In this document: positions 10,006 to 17,835 of the stretch, piece by piece
How positions within the stretch are numbered: the stretch's first letter is position 1
How the letters are laid out: each line of letters begins with the position of its first letter
Assembly: GCF_022827545.1 (NCBI RefSeq)
Contig: NZ_CP094669.1
Span: 2,384,001 to 2,448,000, forward strand
Source: Hymenobacter tibetensis
GTDB lineage: Bacteria > Bacteroidota > Bacteroidia > Cytophagales > Hymenobacteraceae
Length of the DNA stretch: 64,000 bases
Reading direction: 5' to 3'
The notes under the pieces: generated by a model
The model's input: only the letters and a program-made list of their open reading frames with translations
Databases searched by the model: none
What the model was told of the DNA's origin: nothing
Program-made: the position numbers and the translations under genes

Positions 10006-10128
10006 AATGGTGAAGAGGTTGTAGGCGGACGGTACTTGAAGCTGCGGCTGGTGCGAGACAAAAAATCACAGTCAACTAGCAGAGTTCGTGGCAAGCACTA
10101 CCCGAACGGAATCTCCAATATCAAAAAG

Positions 10129-10160
10129 AAAGCTCCGACCCAAAAAAGGGCCGGAGCTTT
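10129..10160 (-). terminator. Terminator of the thiolase gene
   Basis: Stem AAAGCTCCGACCC (10129-10141) / GGGCCGGAGCTTT (10148-10160) with one mismatch. The leftward transcript then runs into a T-rich stretch. Confidence 0.75.
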
Positions 10161-10271
10161 TCATGTTATTTCTAAAACGCTTAGTAGAGCCTAAAAAATG
10201 GCGTTGGAGCTTCCAAACGCAATATTCTGTTTAGCAAAACTGGGCGTATCTTATTATTTCTAAATGCAGTC

Positions 10272-11456
10272 CTACAATTTTTCAACTACAATACTGCTGG
10301 CACCACCGCCTCCATTGCAAATACCAGCTACGCCAATGGTGCCGCCTTCATTGTGCAACACATTCACCAGCGTGGTCACAATACGCGCCCCGGAAGCCCC
10401 CAGGGGGTGCCCCAACGATACGGCCCCGCCGTATACGTTCACTTTGGTGCCTTCCAAACTCAGTAGCTTGTTGTTTGCCAACGACACCACCGAGAAAGCC
10501 TCGTTGATTTCGTAGAAATCCACGTCTTTGGCCTCCAAACCGGCATGTTTCAAGGCTTTCGGAATGGCTAGGGCGGGCGAAGTGGTAAACCACTCCGGAG
10601 CCTGCTCTGCATCTGCAAACCCCCGAATGCGAGCTAGTGGTTTGATGCCTAGTGCATCGGCCTTTTCCCGGCTCATAAGCAGTACGGCCGCTGCCCCGTC
10701 ATTGAGGGTAGAGGCATTGGCAGCCGTTACGGTACCACCCTCTTTCAGGAAAGCCGGCTTGAGACCAGGGAATTTGGCGAAATCAACTTTTAGGTATTCT
10801 TCGTCGTCCTCAATCACCGTGACTTTGCCGCGGCTTTCGATGCTTACCGGAACAATTTCGTCTTTTTTCTTGCCCTCTTTCGCAGCTTTGGCGCTACGGG
10901 TATAAGATTCAATGGCAAATTCGTCCTGCTGCTCGCGTGTGAAGCCCATTTCCTTAGCCGTGTTCTCAGCCGCGTTGCCCATGGCATAGTCGTGGTAGGG
11001 GTCCCAGAGGCCGTCGCGTACCAACCCGTCAATCATCTGTCCGTGGCCATATTTAGCGCCGAAACGAGCTTTGTCGAGGTAGTAGGGAACATTGCTCATG
11101 CTCTCCATGCCACCGGCCAAAATGACTTCAGACTGGCCGAGCATAATAGCTTGGGCCGCAAACATGATGGCTTTCGTGCCTGAAGCACACACTTTATTCA
11201 CGGTGGTGCACTCTACCGTATCCGGCAAACCCGCTTTTTTGGCAGCTTGTCGCGCTGGAGCCTGACCCAGGTTAGCCGAAATAACGTTGCCCATAATTAC
11301 TTGGTCTACTTCACTTGGGTCGACGCCTGCTTTTTCAAGTGCGCCCTTTAAGGCAATGGCCCCCAGTTCAGTAGCCGACAAGGATGCCAAACTACCGCCA
11401 AATGATCCGATAGGAGTGCGGACCGCAGCTACTATTACTACTTCTTTGATTTGCAT
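10272..11456 (-). CDS. Acetyl-CoA C-acyltransferase (thiolase)
   Basis: 394 residues, typical of biosynthetic/degradative thiolases. Catalytic residues are visible: Cys90 in NKVCASGTKA, the NEAF motif, His in GGAVSLGHPLGASG, and the second Cys in GICNGGGGAS. It condenses two acetyl-CoA to acetoacetyl-CoA or runs the reverse reaction in fatty-acid oxidation, in the cytoplasm. It stands alone: the flanking genes are gltB and bat-like genes, so the pathway cannot be read from context. A -7 element (TACCTTTG, minus strand) lies 35 bp upstream of the ATG. Substrate chain length is unclear. Confidence 0.95.
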   Translation of the reverse strand: MQIKEVVIVAAVRTPIGSFGGSLASLSATELGAIALKGALEKAGVDPSEVDQVIMGNVISANLGQAPARQAAKKAGLPDTVECTTVNKVCASGTKAIMFAAQAIMLGQSEVILAGGMESMSNVPYYLDKARFGAKYGHGQMIDGLVRDGLWDPYHDYAMGNAAENTAKEMGFTREQQDEFAIESYTRSAKAAKEGKKKDEIVPVSIESRGKVTVIEDDEEYLKVDFAKFPGLKPAFLKEGGTVTAANASTLNDGAAAVLLMSREKADALGIKPLARIRGFADAEQAPEWFTTSPALAIPKALKHAGLEAKDVDFYEINEAFSVVSLANNKLLSLEGTKVNVYGGAVSLGHPLGASGARIVTTLVNVLHNEGGTIGVAGICNGGGGASSIVVEKL

Positions 11457-11490
11457 AAAACGAGAGGTGGGAATGTATTGGAATGTGGCG

Positions 11491-11498
11491 CAAAGGTA
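11491..11498 (-). promoter_or_regulatory. -7 promoter element for thiolase
   Basis: Minus strand reads TACCTTTG, matching the Bacteroidota TAnnTTTG consensus, 35 bp before the thiolase ATG. No clear -33 TTG is seen. Confidence 0.5.
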
Positions 11499-11673
11499 AG
11501 AGGTAGGGCGAGGATGATGGGCACCGCTGCTTTTAGGTACTAACTGGCTTTTGTTGCTTGTTGTAGACTCCTACAAACGCCTACGCATTACGGAGCATTG
11601 GCAAAGTGCCCGCACTGCTTCGTACAGTCTATTGCTTGCGTATCGGTTGGTGCCTTGCAGCCTTTAACCTCAA

Positions 11674-12669
11674 TTACCAAGTAGGTTTACCCGATACTGG
11701 CTTGCGGGTGCTCTTGCGCGGTAATTGTTGCAGATACTGTTGCTCGGCAGCCTCCAACGCCTGAAGCAACTGCCGCGCCTGTCCGCTGCTGATGTTCATT
11801 TGCTGTAAGCGCGCCCGTTGAGTTTGCAACTGTGCTTCATCCAACGGTGCAGCTTCGGTGCCGGGGCGGTTGCTGACCCCGGTACTAGCTTCCGGCCCAG
11901 TGTCGTCATTGCTCAAGCCAAGGGTTGAACCAGGCGAAGACCCTTGCGCAACATTGCGTTCAGAACCTTTACCTGGCTGGAAGCCACCATTGGCCGTATT
12001 GCCTGGCGTAGCGGATGGGCGGTTGGGGTCTTTCTGCCCGTTCTGATCAGGTCGTGATTGGGGAGCGTTGCGCGGCTCGTTTGGTTGGGTCGGATCGTTG
12101 AGTTCTCCTTGCTGATCCTGACCAGGGCGGGGTGGAGGCTGGTTGGCAGGGTCCTGCTGGTTGTTTCGTTCGTTGCTAGCAGCAGGAGGGGCACCTGCGG
12201 TAGCTGGGGGCGGGATGCCTGGGTCATCGCGCCGCCGCTGCAGGTAGTCGCTAATCAACTCGTAGTTATAGCGCGCTACTGTGTTGGCTGGATTAGCTAC
12301 CAATGCTTCCTTCAGGAGCCGCAATGCTTGCGCATAGTCTCTTTTCTCAGCTGCTAATACGCCCAACTGTTGCCGAGCCACGCTACGCATACCCGGTTGG
12401 CGGCTAGTCAGCAACCGGCCGTACGCGGTGCGGGCCACTGCCGGCTGACCGGCGCGTACGCTAGCATGCCCCAGATTTAGGAGTACAGCTTCGTCGGTGG
12501 CATGCAGTTTTTCTACTGCCTCTTTATATAAGGCTGTTGCCACTAAATAGTCGCCACGCCGGTAAGCAGCTTGGGCCTTCCGCACGGCTTCATTACGGTC
12601 ATGGATGCGGGTTAAGCTGCCCCAGCCGCTTAGCAACCCGAAAAACAATAGCAAAACGACGGTTTTCAT
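11674..12669 (-). CDS. TPR protein of the bat operon type (BatC-like)
   Basis: 331 residues. A signal peptide or membrane anchor (MKTVVLLLFFGLLSGWGS) is followed by three or so TPR units (residues about 28-140: AQAAYRRGDYLVATALYKEAV, LLNLGHASVRAGQPAVARTAYGRL, YAQALRLLKEALVANPANTVARYNYEL), then a long low-complexity region rich in Gln, Asn, Pro and Gly (about 150-260), then a basic C-terminus. Its start overlaps the stop of the upstream VWA gene by four bases (ATGA), so they are translationally coupled. In Bacteroides aerotolerance (Bat) operons a VWA protein and a TPR protein are adjacent in this way. Likely periplasmic scaffold; the precise role is unknown. Confidence 0.8.
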   Translation of the reverse strand: MKTVVLLLFFGLLSGWGSLTRIHDRNEAVRKAQAAYRRGDYLVATALYKEAVEKLHATDEAVLLNLGHASVRAGQPAVARTAYGRLLTSRQPGMRSVARQQLGVLAAEKRDYAQALRLLKEALVANPANTVARYNYELISDYLQRRRDDPGIPPPATAGAPPAASNERNNQQDPANQPPPRPGQDQQGELNDPTQPNEPRNAPQSRPDQNGQKDPNRPSATPGNTANGGFQPGKGSERNVAQGSSPGSTLGLSNDDTGPEASTGVSNRPGTEAAPLDEAQLQTQRARLQQMNISSGQARQLLQALEAAEQQYLQQLPRKSTRKPVSGKPTW

Positions 12670-13637
12670 GGTCTGATTACCCGTACGGTCAAGAGAATGT
12701 CCAGCGCCATCAGTCCCAACGCCAGTGCCAAAGGGTACCGGAACCGATTGTCGGCCACCGATACCGAACGGACCTGCTCCACTTGGCCTTCCAAACGATT
12801 GAGTGCATTCACCAACAGCGGAAATTCGTCTCGCCGTTCCGACAGCTCGAAATATTGTCCGCCTGTTTGATCTGCTAGGCGCTGTAACGGTGCTGGAGTT
12901 AAACGGGATACCACGTCTCGACCACGTGCGTCGCGCACGTGGCCGCCTTTGGCTAGTGGTAAGCGGCTGCCCTCTAAAGTACCTACTCCTAATGTATACA
13001 GGCGTACCCCAGAGCGTGTAAGAACTCGAATAGAAGGCTCTAGGTTTTCCCCAAAGTCTTCGCCGTCACTAACAAGCACTAACGCAGTAGCACGTGGTGT
13101 AGCAGTAGGTGGGAGCTTGCTGAGTCGGTCTGACACCAAATCTAGCGGAGGAGCAAAATCAGTGGCACCAGCAGGCAGCAAGTTTGTCTGGAGCGTGCTC
13201 AAGAAAAGTTGAAGCGCGCCTTGGTCATACGTCAGTGGGCACTGGACGTACGCATCGGCTGAAAACACGATTAGCCCGATCCGGTCAGCTTGGAAGCGAG
13301 TGATGAGCGTCGCTAGTTCCGCTCTTGCTTTTTGAAGCCGGGTCGGCGCTATATCTGGCGCGTCCATGGAGCGAGATAAGTCAACTAGTAGCCACACGTC
13401 TTTACCCGTAGTCCGAACTGGGCGCTGGGTCAGACCGTAAGCGGGGCCCAATAAAGCGGCGCCCAGCAAGCCGACATACAGCAACCGGAGCCCCAGTTTC
13501 CATCCCAAACGCCACCCGCGCTGACCCAATGGAGCCGCCAATCGGCGGGTCCGTAGGCCGAAACCGATGTAGAACACAAAAAAAATGCTCAGTGCCAACA
13601 CCTCTGGCCACGCTATTGGATACGCCCAGTTCAGCAC
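12666..13637 (-). CDS. VWA-domain membrane protein (BatB/BatA-like)
   Basis: 323 residues. Membrane helices at about 12-24 and 48-68 precede a von Willebrand factor A domain with an intact MIDAS metal site (DLSRSMD at about 88, plus the later Thr and Asp loops: PAGATDFAPP and LVSDGEDFG). A final helix (about 303-320) re-enters the membrane. This is the layout of Bat proteins linked to oxygen tolerance and MoxR-type ATPases. No moxR or other bat genes are in the window, so this is either a split operon or a two-gene remnant set. A -7 element lies about 66 bp upstream on the minus strand. Confidence 0.85.
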   Translation of the reverse strand: MLNWAYPIAWPEVLALSIFFVFYIGFGLRTRRLAAPLGQRGWRLGWKLGLRLLYVGLLGAALLGPAYGLTQRPVRTTGKDVWLLVDLSRSMDAPDIAPTRLQKARAELATLITRFQADRIGLIVFSADAYVQCPLTYDQGALQLFLSTLQTNLLPAGATDFAPPLDLVSDRLSKLPPTATPRATALVLVSDGEDFGENLEPSIRVLTRSGVRLYTLGVGTLEGSRLPLAKGGHVRDARGRDVVSRLTPAPLQRLADQTGGQYFELSERRDEFPLLVNALNRLEGQVEQVRSVSVADNRFRYPLALALGLMALDILLTVRVIRP

Positions 13638-13702
13638 AGGAATAGGAAAGGCAACAAAATGAGAATCATGAAGAAACGACTTTAATAGCTCCGAGGCGAG
13701 GG

Positions 13703-13710
13703 CAAATATA
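13703..13710 (-). promoter_or_regulatory. -7 promoter element for the bat-like pair
   Basis: Minus strand reads TATATTTG (TAnnTTTG), 66 bp upstream of the VWA start codon and divergent from the tRNA promoter. Confidence 0.45.
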
Positions 13711-13799
13711 AGCGCTTGCCGCTCGGTCGCATACGGTCCTACACGGGCTAGCAGACAAGAAATTTTTCACGGAAAGCAGTTGTATGTCTATTTGCCTTG

Positions 13800-13807
13800 T
13801 ATATTTG
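13800..13807 (+). promoter_or_regulatory. -7 promoter element for the tRNA cluster
   Basis: TATATTTG fits TAnnTTTG and lies 30 bp before tRNA-Ser. A possible -33 TTG is at 13780-13782 with a slightly short 17-bp spacer. Confidence 0.5.
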
Positions 13808-13837
13808 CACACTCTTCAGCCGGAAGGGAGTAGAAAT

Positions 13838-13925
13838 AGAGAGATGGGTGAGTGGCTTAAACCAGTAGTTTGCTAAACTGCCGTAGCTCTAAAGGTTACC
13901 GGGGGTTCGAATCCCCCTCTCTCTA
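13838..13925 (+). tRNA. tRNA-Ser (GCT anticodon)
   Basis: Acceptor arm AGAGAGA (13838-13844) pairs fully with TCTCTCT (13918-13924). D stem GGT/ACC. Anticodon stem GTAGT/ACTGC holds the loop TTGCTAA with anticodon GCT at 13872-13874. A long variable arm (about 13882-13900), as expected for class II tRNA-Ser, precedes the T arm GGGGG-TTCGAAT-CCCCC (13901-13917). CCA is not encoded. Confidence 0.93.
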
Positions 13926-13935
13926 CTTTTCGACC

Positions 13936-14005
13936 GTTGACTTATGAGTGTTGAAGGTTATATGACCATCATCCAGCATTCAACACGCGTAAGTCAACTT
14001 TTTTT
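13936..14005 (+). terminator. Long hairpin plus T7 between tRNA-Ser and tRNA-Pro
   Basis: A 20-nt inverted repeat (13936-13955 with 13979-13998, 17 of 20 paired) is followed by seven T (13999-14005) that abut the first base of tRNA-Pro. It looks like a terminator or attenuator inside the tRNA cluster. Confidence 0.6.
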
Positions 14006-14079
14006 CGGGGTGTAGCGTAGCCCGGTATCGCGCCTGCTTTGGGAGCAGGAGGCCGCAAGTTCGAATCTTGCCACCCCGA
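14006..14079 (+). tRNA. tRNA-Pro (TGG anticodon)
   Basis: Acceptor CGGGGTG pairs with CACCCCG (14072-14078). Anticodon stem CCTGC/GCAGG encloses TTTGGGA, anticodon TGG. The T arm contains TTCGAAT. CCA is not encoded. Confidence 0.95.
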
Positions 14080-14119
14080 CATAAGTAACCCAGCCGCTGG
14101 GCCGGAGCCCATGGCTTCT

Positions 14120-14193
14120 GACCCCGTAGCTCAGCTGGATAGAGCAGCTGCCTTCTAAGCAGCCGGTCATGTGTTCGAATCACATCGGGGCCA
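14120..14193 (+). tRNA. tRNA-Arg (TCT anticodon), integration target
   Basis: Acceptor GACCCCG pairs with CGGGGCC except for an A2-C71 mismatch. D stem GCTC/GAGC, anticodon stem GCTGC/GCAGC with loop CTTCTAA (anticodon TCT, 14154-14156), T arm ATGTG-TTCGAAT-CACAT. From 14148 onwards the gene is the left copy of a 53-bp direct repeat whose other copy is at 24020, so its 3' end is supplied by the integrated element. Confidence 0.93.
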
Positions 14194-14200
14194 CTCTCAG
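14148..14200 (+). repeat. attL: 53-bp direct repeat
   Basis: Identical to 24020-24072. It starts in the tRNA-Arg anticodon stem and ends seven bases past the discriminator. Bases just outside differ (G versus A before; A versus G after). Confidence 0.92.
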
Positions 14201-14204
14201 AATC

Positions 14205-14237
14205 AACCACTTAGCATTACAGCTAAGTGGTTTTTTT
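14205..14237 (+). terminator. tRNA-Arg terminator (element-supplied copy)
   Basis: Stem AACCACTTAGC / GCTAAGTGGTT followed by a T7 tract. A near-copy with a different loop sits right of the second repeat at 24077-24109. Confidence 0.85.
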
Positions 14238-14243
14238 GTGCTT

Positions 14244-14264
14244 GGTTTACACGACGGTTTACAT
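14244..14264 (+). repeat. Subterminal integrase-type direct repeats, left end
   Basis: GGTTTACAC (14244-14252) and GGTTTACAT (14256-14264), 12-bp period. The same pair, same spacing and orientation, recurs at 23884-23904. Likely arm-type binding sites of the integrase. Confidence 0.6.
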
Positions 14265-14304
14265 TCAGTCCTCCAGTCTATTCATACCTAACTCGCTTGT
14301 GTCT

Positions 14305-14982
14305 ATGTTTCTGAATAGCCAGAAGAACCAACTATTCAATATGATTAAAGAGGCTGGCTTAAGCCTTCATACTTTTAAGTTAGAAGCGAAAGAGCATCTC
14401 TTGGTTACTCACCTGCCAACTGGCTTCTATTTTAAGGTTTTATCTAAGTCAGTTGGTGTTGCTTCGGATACCAACAGAGAGGTATTTAATTTATTTATCT
14501 CTTACACTCCGCTAACTGTTAATGGTGTACTATTTCCAAATCAGGAAAAAGCATATGCACCCGTAGGTAAATGGGATACAGTGCCTGCTGTTTTTACCCA
14601 TTGGGTAGCTCTAGTTAAAAAGGAATCGGAAGAACCTGATATGTGGGCAGACTTAGAACGTAATATGTTATTGTTTGATACTACTGCTGATAACGACGAT
14701 GTAGCTTTTACAAACGCAGAATTACGTACTGTACAAGCAAAGCTCCGAGAGGCGGCACGGCAAATAGCTGGCACCGAATTACCATCGGAAGCAATCGACA
14801 AGCTAACATTAGTGTTAGAGCAACAAGCCACCCAAAGTGAGTCACTCACCAAGAAAGAGTGGAAGATGAATTTTGTAGCTGCTGTTACTAGCGCTGTGAT
14901 TGGCTTAGCACTCAACCCAACCCAAGCACACGATGTATTCGCAATTATCAAGTCTGTGTTCTCTGGGTTGTTTTTGAATTAG
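14305..14982 (+). CDS. Unrecognised cargo protein with hydrophobic C-terminus
   Basis: 225 residues from the ATG at 14305 (MFLNSQKNQLFNMIKEAG); an earlier in-frame start at 14227 would put translated sequence over the repeat region and is less likely. I do not recognise the family. Residues 1-125 look like a globular alpha/beta domain (HTFKLEAKEHLLVTHLPTGFYFKV; VFTHWVALVKKESEEPD). Residues 135-190 are helical with coiled-coil character, and 191-225 are hydrophobic with two short helices (NFVAAVTSAVIGLAL, AIIKSVFSGLFL), enough for membrane insertion. It is the leftmost gene of the element and converges on the EEP nuclease gene, with a shared terminator. AT-richer than host genes. It may be part of the cargo system or an independent gene. 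Confidence 0.75.
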   Translation: MFLNSQKNQLFNMIKEAGLSLHTFKLEAKEHLLVTHLPTGFYFKVLSKSVGVASDTNREVFNLFISYTPLTVNGVLFPNQEKAYAPVGKWDTVPAVFTHWVALVKKESEEPDMWADLERNMLLFDTTADNDDVAFTNAELRTVQAKLREAARQIAGTELPSEAIDKLTLVLEQQATQSESLTKKEWKMNFVAAVTSAVIGLALNPTQAHDVFAIIKSVFSGLFLN

Positions 14983-15014
14983 TGCGCTGGCGCTGACACT
15001 AAATTTTACCCAAA

Positions 15015-15050
15015 AGTGGCCCGTTCTATCTCCGGACAGAACGGGCCACT
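15015..15050. terminator. Bidirectional terminator
   Basis: Perfect 13-bp stem AGTGGCCCGTTCT (15015-15027) / AGAACGGGCCACT (15038-15050), between the convergent 225-aa gene and EEP nuclease gene. Confidence 0.8.
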
Positions 15051-15128
15051 CTTATTCTGCTCTATTTATGTATACTCACAAAATCCTAGCGAACAAGACG
15101 AAGAATGTGAGCAATAATGCTACTGTAT

Positions 15129-16004
15129 TTAAATAGAGTAATCATTGATGCTACCATTTAAGTATGGAATTAACGCATTAGGTGAAATAGTTACTAAGAC
15201 AGGGAAATGATCAGAAGCAAATTTTCTATCGGGGTTCCCATTACGATTATGCAACGCTCTGACAGAAGTTTTAGTGATGACTTGAACTTCAACTTTAGCT
15301 TTGTCCACTAGGAGTGGATCAAGAAGCATTTGATCAGGAATTTGCCAAGGTCCATGCAGTCTGCTTGCACGACGGTAGGTGCCTAATGAACCACAGGATC
15401 CCCCAAAAATGCTCCAACTGGCGTTGTAAAGTGGTCGGCCTACTGTACTACGTCGCTGACTACTAATGCTTGGATCACGGTTTGCAAATAGTCCAGACTG
15501 TCCTACAATAAATGCAGCGTAGGGGGGTAAGTTAAAATCGCCTGCTATAATCTCTAATCTTAATTTACTATTAGCTCGCGCCGAGTCGATTTTAGGTATT
15601 AATGTGCGAGCTGCCTCTTGACGGTCATCTGCATCTTCATTCAATACAGGTAGATGAAAGTTAAGAACTAGTATACCTGGTTCACCGTGCTGTATGTTAT
15701 CTAGCGTAACAGCCTGTATTCTTGGCGTAACTTCCTTATTGCTAACAACTCTAAATCTACTTCTCAGAATAAGAGTGGCAAGACCGGTAGGTCCTCGCTG
15801 TACTTCATAGGCTGATAAATGAGCATAAGATAAAAGAGTGTTATCTGTTTCCTGAAGCGTTACGATAGTAGGATTGTGTTCTTGCAACATTGCATCCAAT
15901 GCCTCAGCACATTCCTTGGGATTCGGATGTGGCTTTGGTGGCTTAGCATGGGGCGCAGCACTCATATTCCACTGTAGAACTTTGAGCTGCCTATTAAATT
16001 TCAT
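15129..16004 (-). CDS. Endonuclease/exonuclease/phosphatase (EEP) family protein
   Basis: 291 residues. The order of EEP motifs is intact: WNM near residue 13, TLQETDN (metal-binding Glu) near 52, IAGDFNLPPY (catalytic Asp-Phe-Asn) near 160, the PDQMLLDP segment near 224, and C-terminal SDHFPVLVTI (Asp-His pair) near 265. The family includes Mg-dependent nucleases and phosphodiesterases related to DNase I and exonuclease III. No signal peptide, so it acts in the cytoplasm. Its ATG overlaps the end of the upstream 613-aa gene by 11 bases, which implies co-translation and joint function. The actual substrate (DNA, RNA, or a small phosphoester) cannot be told. In this island setting it is a plausible effector. 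Confidence 0.85.
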   Translation of the reverse strand: MKFNRQLKVLQWNMSAAPHAKPPKPHPNPKECAEALDAMLQEHNPTIVTLQETDNTLLSYAHLSAYEVQRGPTGLATLILRSRFRVVSNKEVTPRIQAVTLDNIQHGEPGILVLNFHLPVLNEDADDRQEAARTLIPKIDSARANSKLRLEIIAGDFNLPPYAAFIVGQSGLFANRDPSISSQRRSTVGRPLYNASWSIFGGSCGSLGTYRRASRLHGPWQIPDQMLLDPLLVDKAKVEVQVITKTSVRALHNRNGNPDRKFASDHFPVLVTISPNALIPYLNGSINDYSI

Positions 16005-17835
16005 AAGGTGTTACTAGTAATAGACGCTCTACTGCATGACGAGTGCGAGGTGCTAGAGCAACTCCACGAAGAAACTGTATCAAAGCTTTTTCGTCTTCAA
16101 TTGTATCTATCTCCTCTTCCCAACTTAGGATATCTAGTTTAGCACTTTTGTATTCTTGTCTGATCGTAAATAAGACCGTATTGGTTTGGGGCTGTTGAAC
16201 CGCTTCCAATATAAAATCGTATAGTTGAGCCTCATTTGAGCTAAAGACTGGTAATGGGAGTATTCGCGCGCGCACTTGCTCATTAGTACGAGAGGCTAAA
16301 CTTCGTGCAAACTCCTCAACAAGAAGCACTAACGAGCCATCAGGTATTGATGGCCTTTCGAATGTTGGCCACAATTCGGCCGTGCTAAGAATTGGTAATA
16401 AGTTGTTAACCTGAGCAACAAAATAAGAAGGCTGCACATCTGAGTCAATAACTAGCCACTCTGTAGCAGGCTCTTCTCCATACCATTTCGGCTCATCTAA
16501 TTCCCAACCAGCAAGCGGTCCTTTATAGCCAACTGAGGCGGCCATTAGCCCCGCGCATAACGTTCTCAATCGTCTGCACCTGTTATCGCTTTCTTTATAA
16601 GAAGTTTCAAATGATCTGCCTGACAAAAGAACGCTGCTTTCAGCAATCGCTTGAATTAGATCTGGGTTTAAAGGCAATGATGCCATTTTAAGCGCTAAAA
16701 TCGTTAACTCAACTGGACCGGGTTCATTGGCTGAAAGTACTCGCGACAAAAGCAGGTCCTTGGTGTCTTCCGCAGCTACGGAAAGCAGCGCATTGTTCTC
16801 TTTTATCCAAATAGCCCACTCATCGTTGGACAAACTTGTTAGGTTTACTTCATCTTTTACGAACAAGCGGGCTGCCGCTAAGCAGGCTAGAACTGCTTTT
16901 GTTTCTCTGCTTATATAATGCACTTCCGCAGATGACTCAACAGATAAAGTAATAGTTTCAAACAGCGTCTGTTTGCGACTTAATTCCTCAAGATGTGCCA
17001 GTTGTTGTGTGATGGCTTGGAAGAAGACTGTAAACCACGGTTTATTAGAATCTCGGGGGACAGGAGAAAAGTTATGGTTGGGAAGGATGCGCTCAAAGCC
17101 GTAGTCTCCTCCAGCGTAAGCCACACTTTGCATTTCTTCATCTAAGCCTACTAAGAAATTGCAGTACAGCGGTTGTCCTAAGCAATAGCTTAGAATTTGT
17201 AACTCGTTGTTTAATAAAATATGATCGATATCACCCCCATTTGTATCGATAACCAAAGTGTTGTCTGTCTTCTTTTTATCGTTTTTCCTCAGTAAGAAAT
17301 AAGTCCAACGCGAACCTTTCAAAACAAAATTGGTGAGTGAAAAGGAACTTCCACGATCTTCTATTTCAACTCGTAAATTCAAGTTTCCTATTCCCTGCGG
17401 AAAAGTCCCAGCTAATCTACCTACCCATAAGTGAGGCTTATGACGTGTAAGTTGCCATTCTCGTGCAGTTATAGAAATTCGTCTTCCTCCTCCCTCACTA
17501 GCGAAAATGATGCTTTGGTGGGTGCAATATCCCTGTCGTGCCTCAAATTTCTCACCTGTATCAGTTGTAGCAACTAAGCTTTGGCCCCACAAGTGCGCCA
17601 TAGGGTCCGTTTTGTCTAAATGCGCTTGGCTGATATAGTCTTTAGGTAGAACGCAAGCAAGAGTAGCAGTTTCATTGCTAAAAGTTAAGCTAATTGCATA
17701 GGGCGAAAGATTTTCACTACCATAATGTAACTCAGAAAGTTGCCTAGGGTAAGTTGATGATGGTATCGCACGCCCTTCAATGGAGGCAATCAATCTAGAT
17801 TCTATCGAACCTATTTCATTTATAGTGTTCATCAA
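15994..17835 (-). CDS. Unrecognised 613-aa protein paired with EEP nuclease
   Basis: No family could be named. Residues 1-260 look beta-rich (ISLTFSNETATLACVLPK, RISITAREWQL, NLNLRVEIEDRGSSFSLTNFVLKG); 260-320 holds an ILSYCLGQPL-type helix and a Gly/Tyr-rich AYAGGDYGFER stretch; 335-480 is mainly helical (TKAVLACLAAARLFV, ELTILALKMA); the last 130 residues are mixed alpha/beta (DGSLVLLVEEFARSL, NTVLFTIRQEYKSAKLDI). No membrane helix, no Walker, HEPN RxxxxH or nuclease motif was found. It precedes and overlaps the EEP nuclease gene, so it may be the sensor or regulator half of a two-gene module. Upstream, TATATTTA on the minus strand at about 17860-17867 is one base off the -7 consensus. Codon use is AT-rich compared with the host. 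Confidence 0.8.
   Translation of the reverse strand: MMNTINEIGSIESRLIASIEGRAIPSSTYPRQLSELHYGSENLSPYAISLTFSNETATLACVLPKDYISQAHLDKTDPMAHLWGQSLVATTDTGEKFEARQGYCTHQSIIFASEGGGRRISITAREWQLTRHKPHLWVGRLAGTFPQGIGNLNLRVEIEDRGSSFSLTNFVLKGSRWTYFLLRKNDKKKTDNTLVIDTNGGDIDHILLNNELQILSYCLGQPLYCNFLVGLDEEMQSVAYAGGDYGFERILPNHNFSPVPRDSNKPWFTVFFQAITQQLAHLEELSRKQTLFETITLSVESSAEVHYISRETKAVLACLAAARLFVKDEVNLTSLSNDEWAIWIKENNALLSVAAEDTKDLLLSRVLSANEPGPVELTILALKMASLPLNPDLIQAIAESSVLLSGRSFETSYKESDNRCRRLRTLCAGLMAASVGYKGPLAGWELDEPKWYGEEPATEWLVIDSDVQPSYFVAQVNNLLPILSTAELWPTFERPSIPDGSLVLLVEEFARSLASRTNEQVRARILPLPVFSSNEAQLYDFILEAVQQPQTNTVLFTIRQEYKSAKLDILSWEEEIDTIEDEKALIQFLRGVALAPRTRHAVERLLLVTPYEI

Noticed and set aside
15994..17835. 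HEPN or ATPase effector in the 613-aa protein
   Set aside because: No RxxxxH, Walker or other catalytic motif could be found, so no function is assigned.
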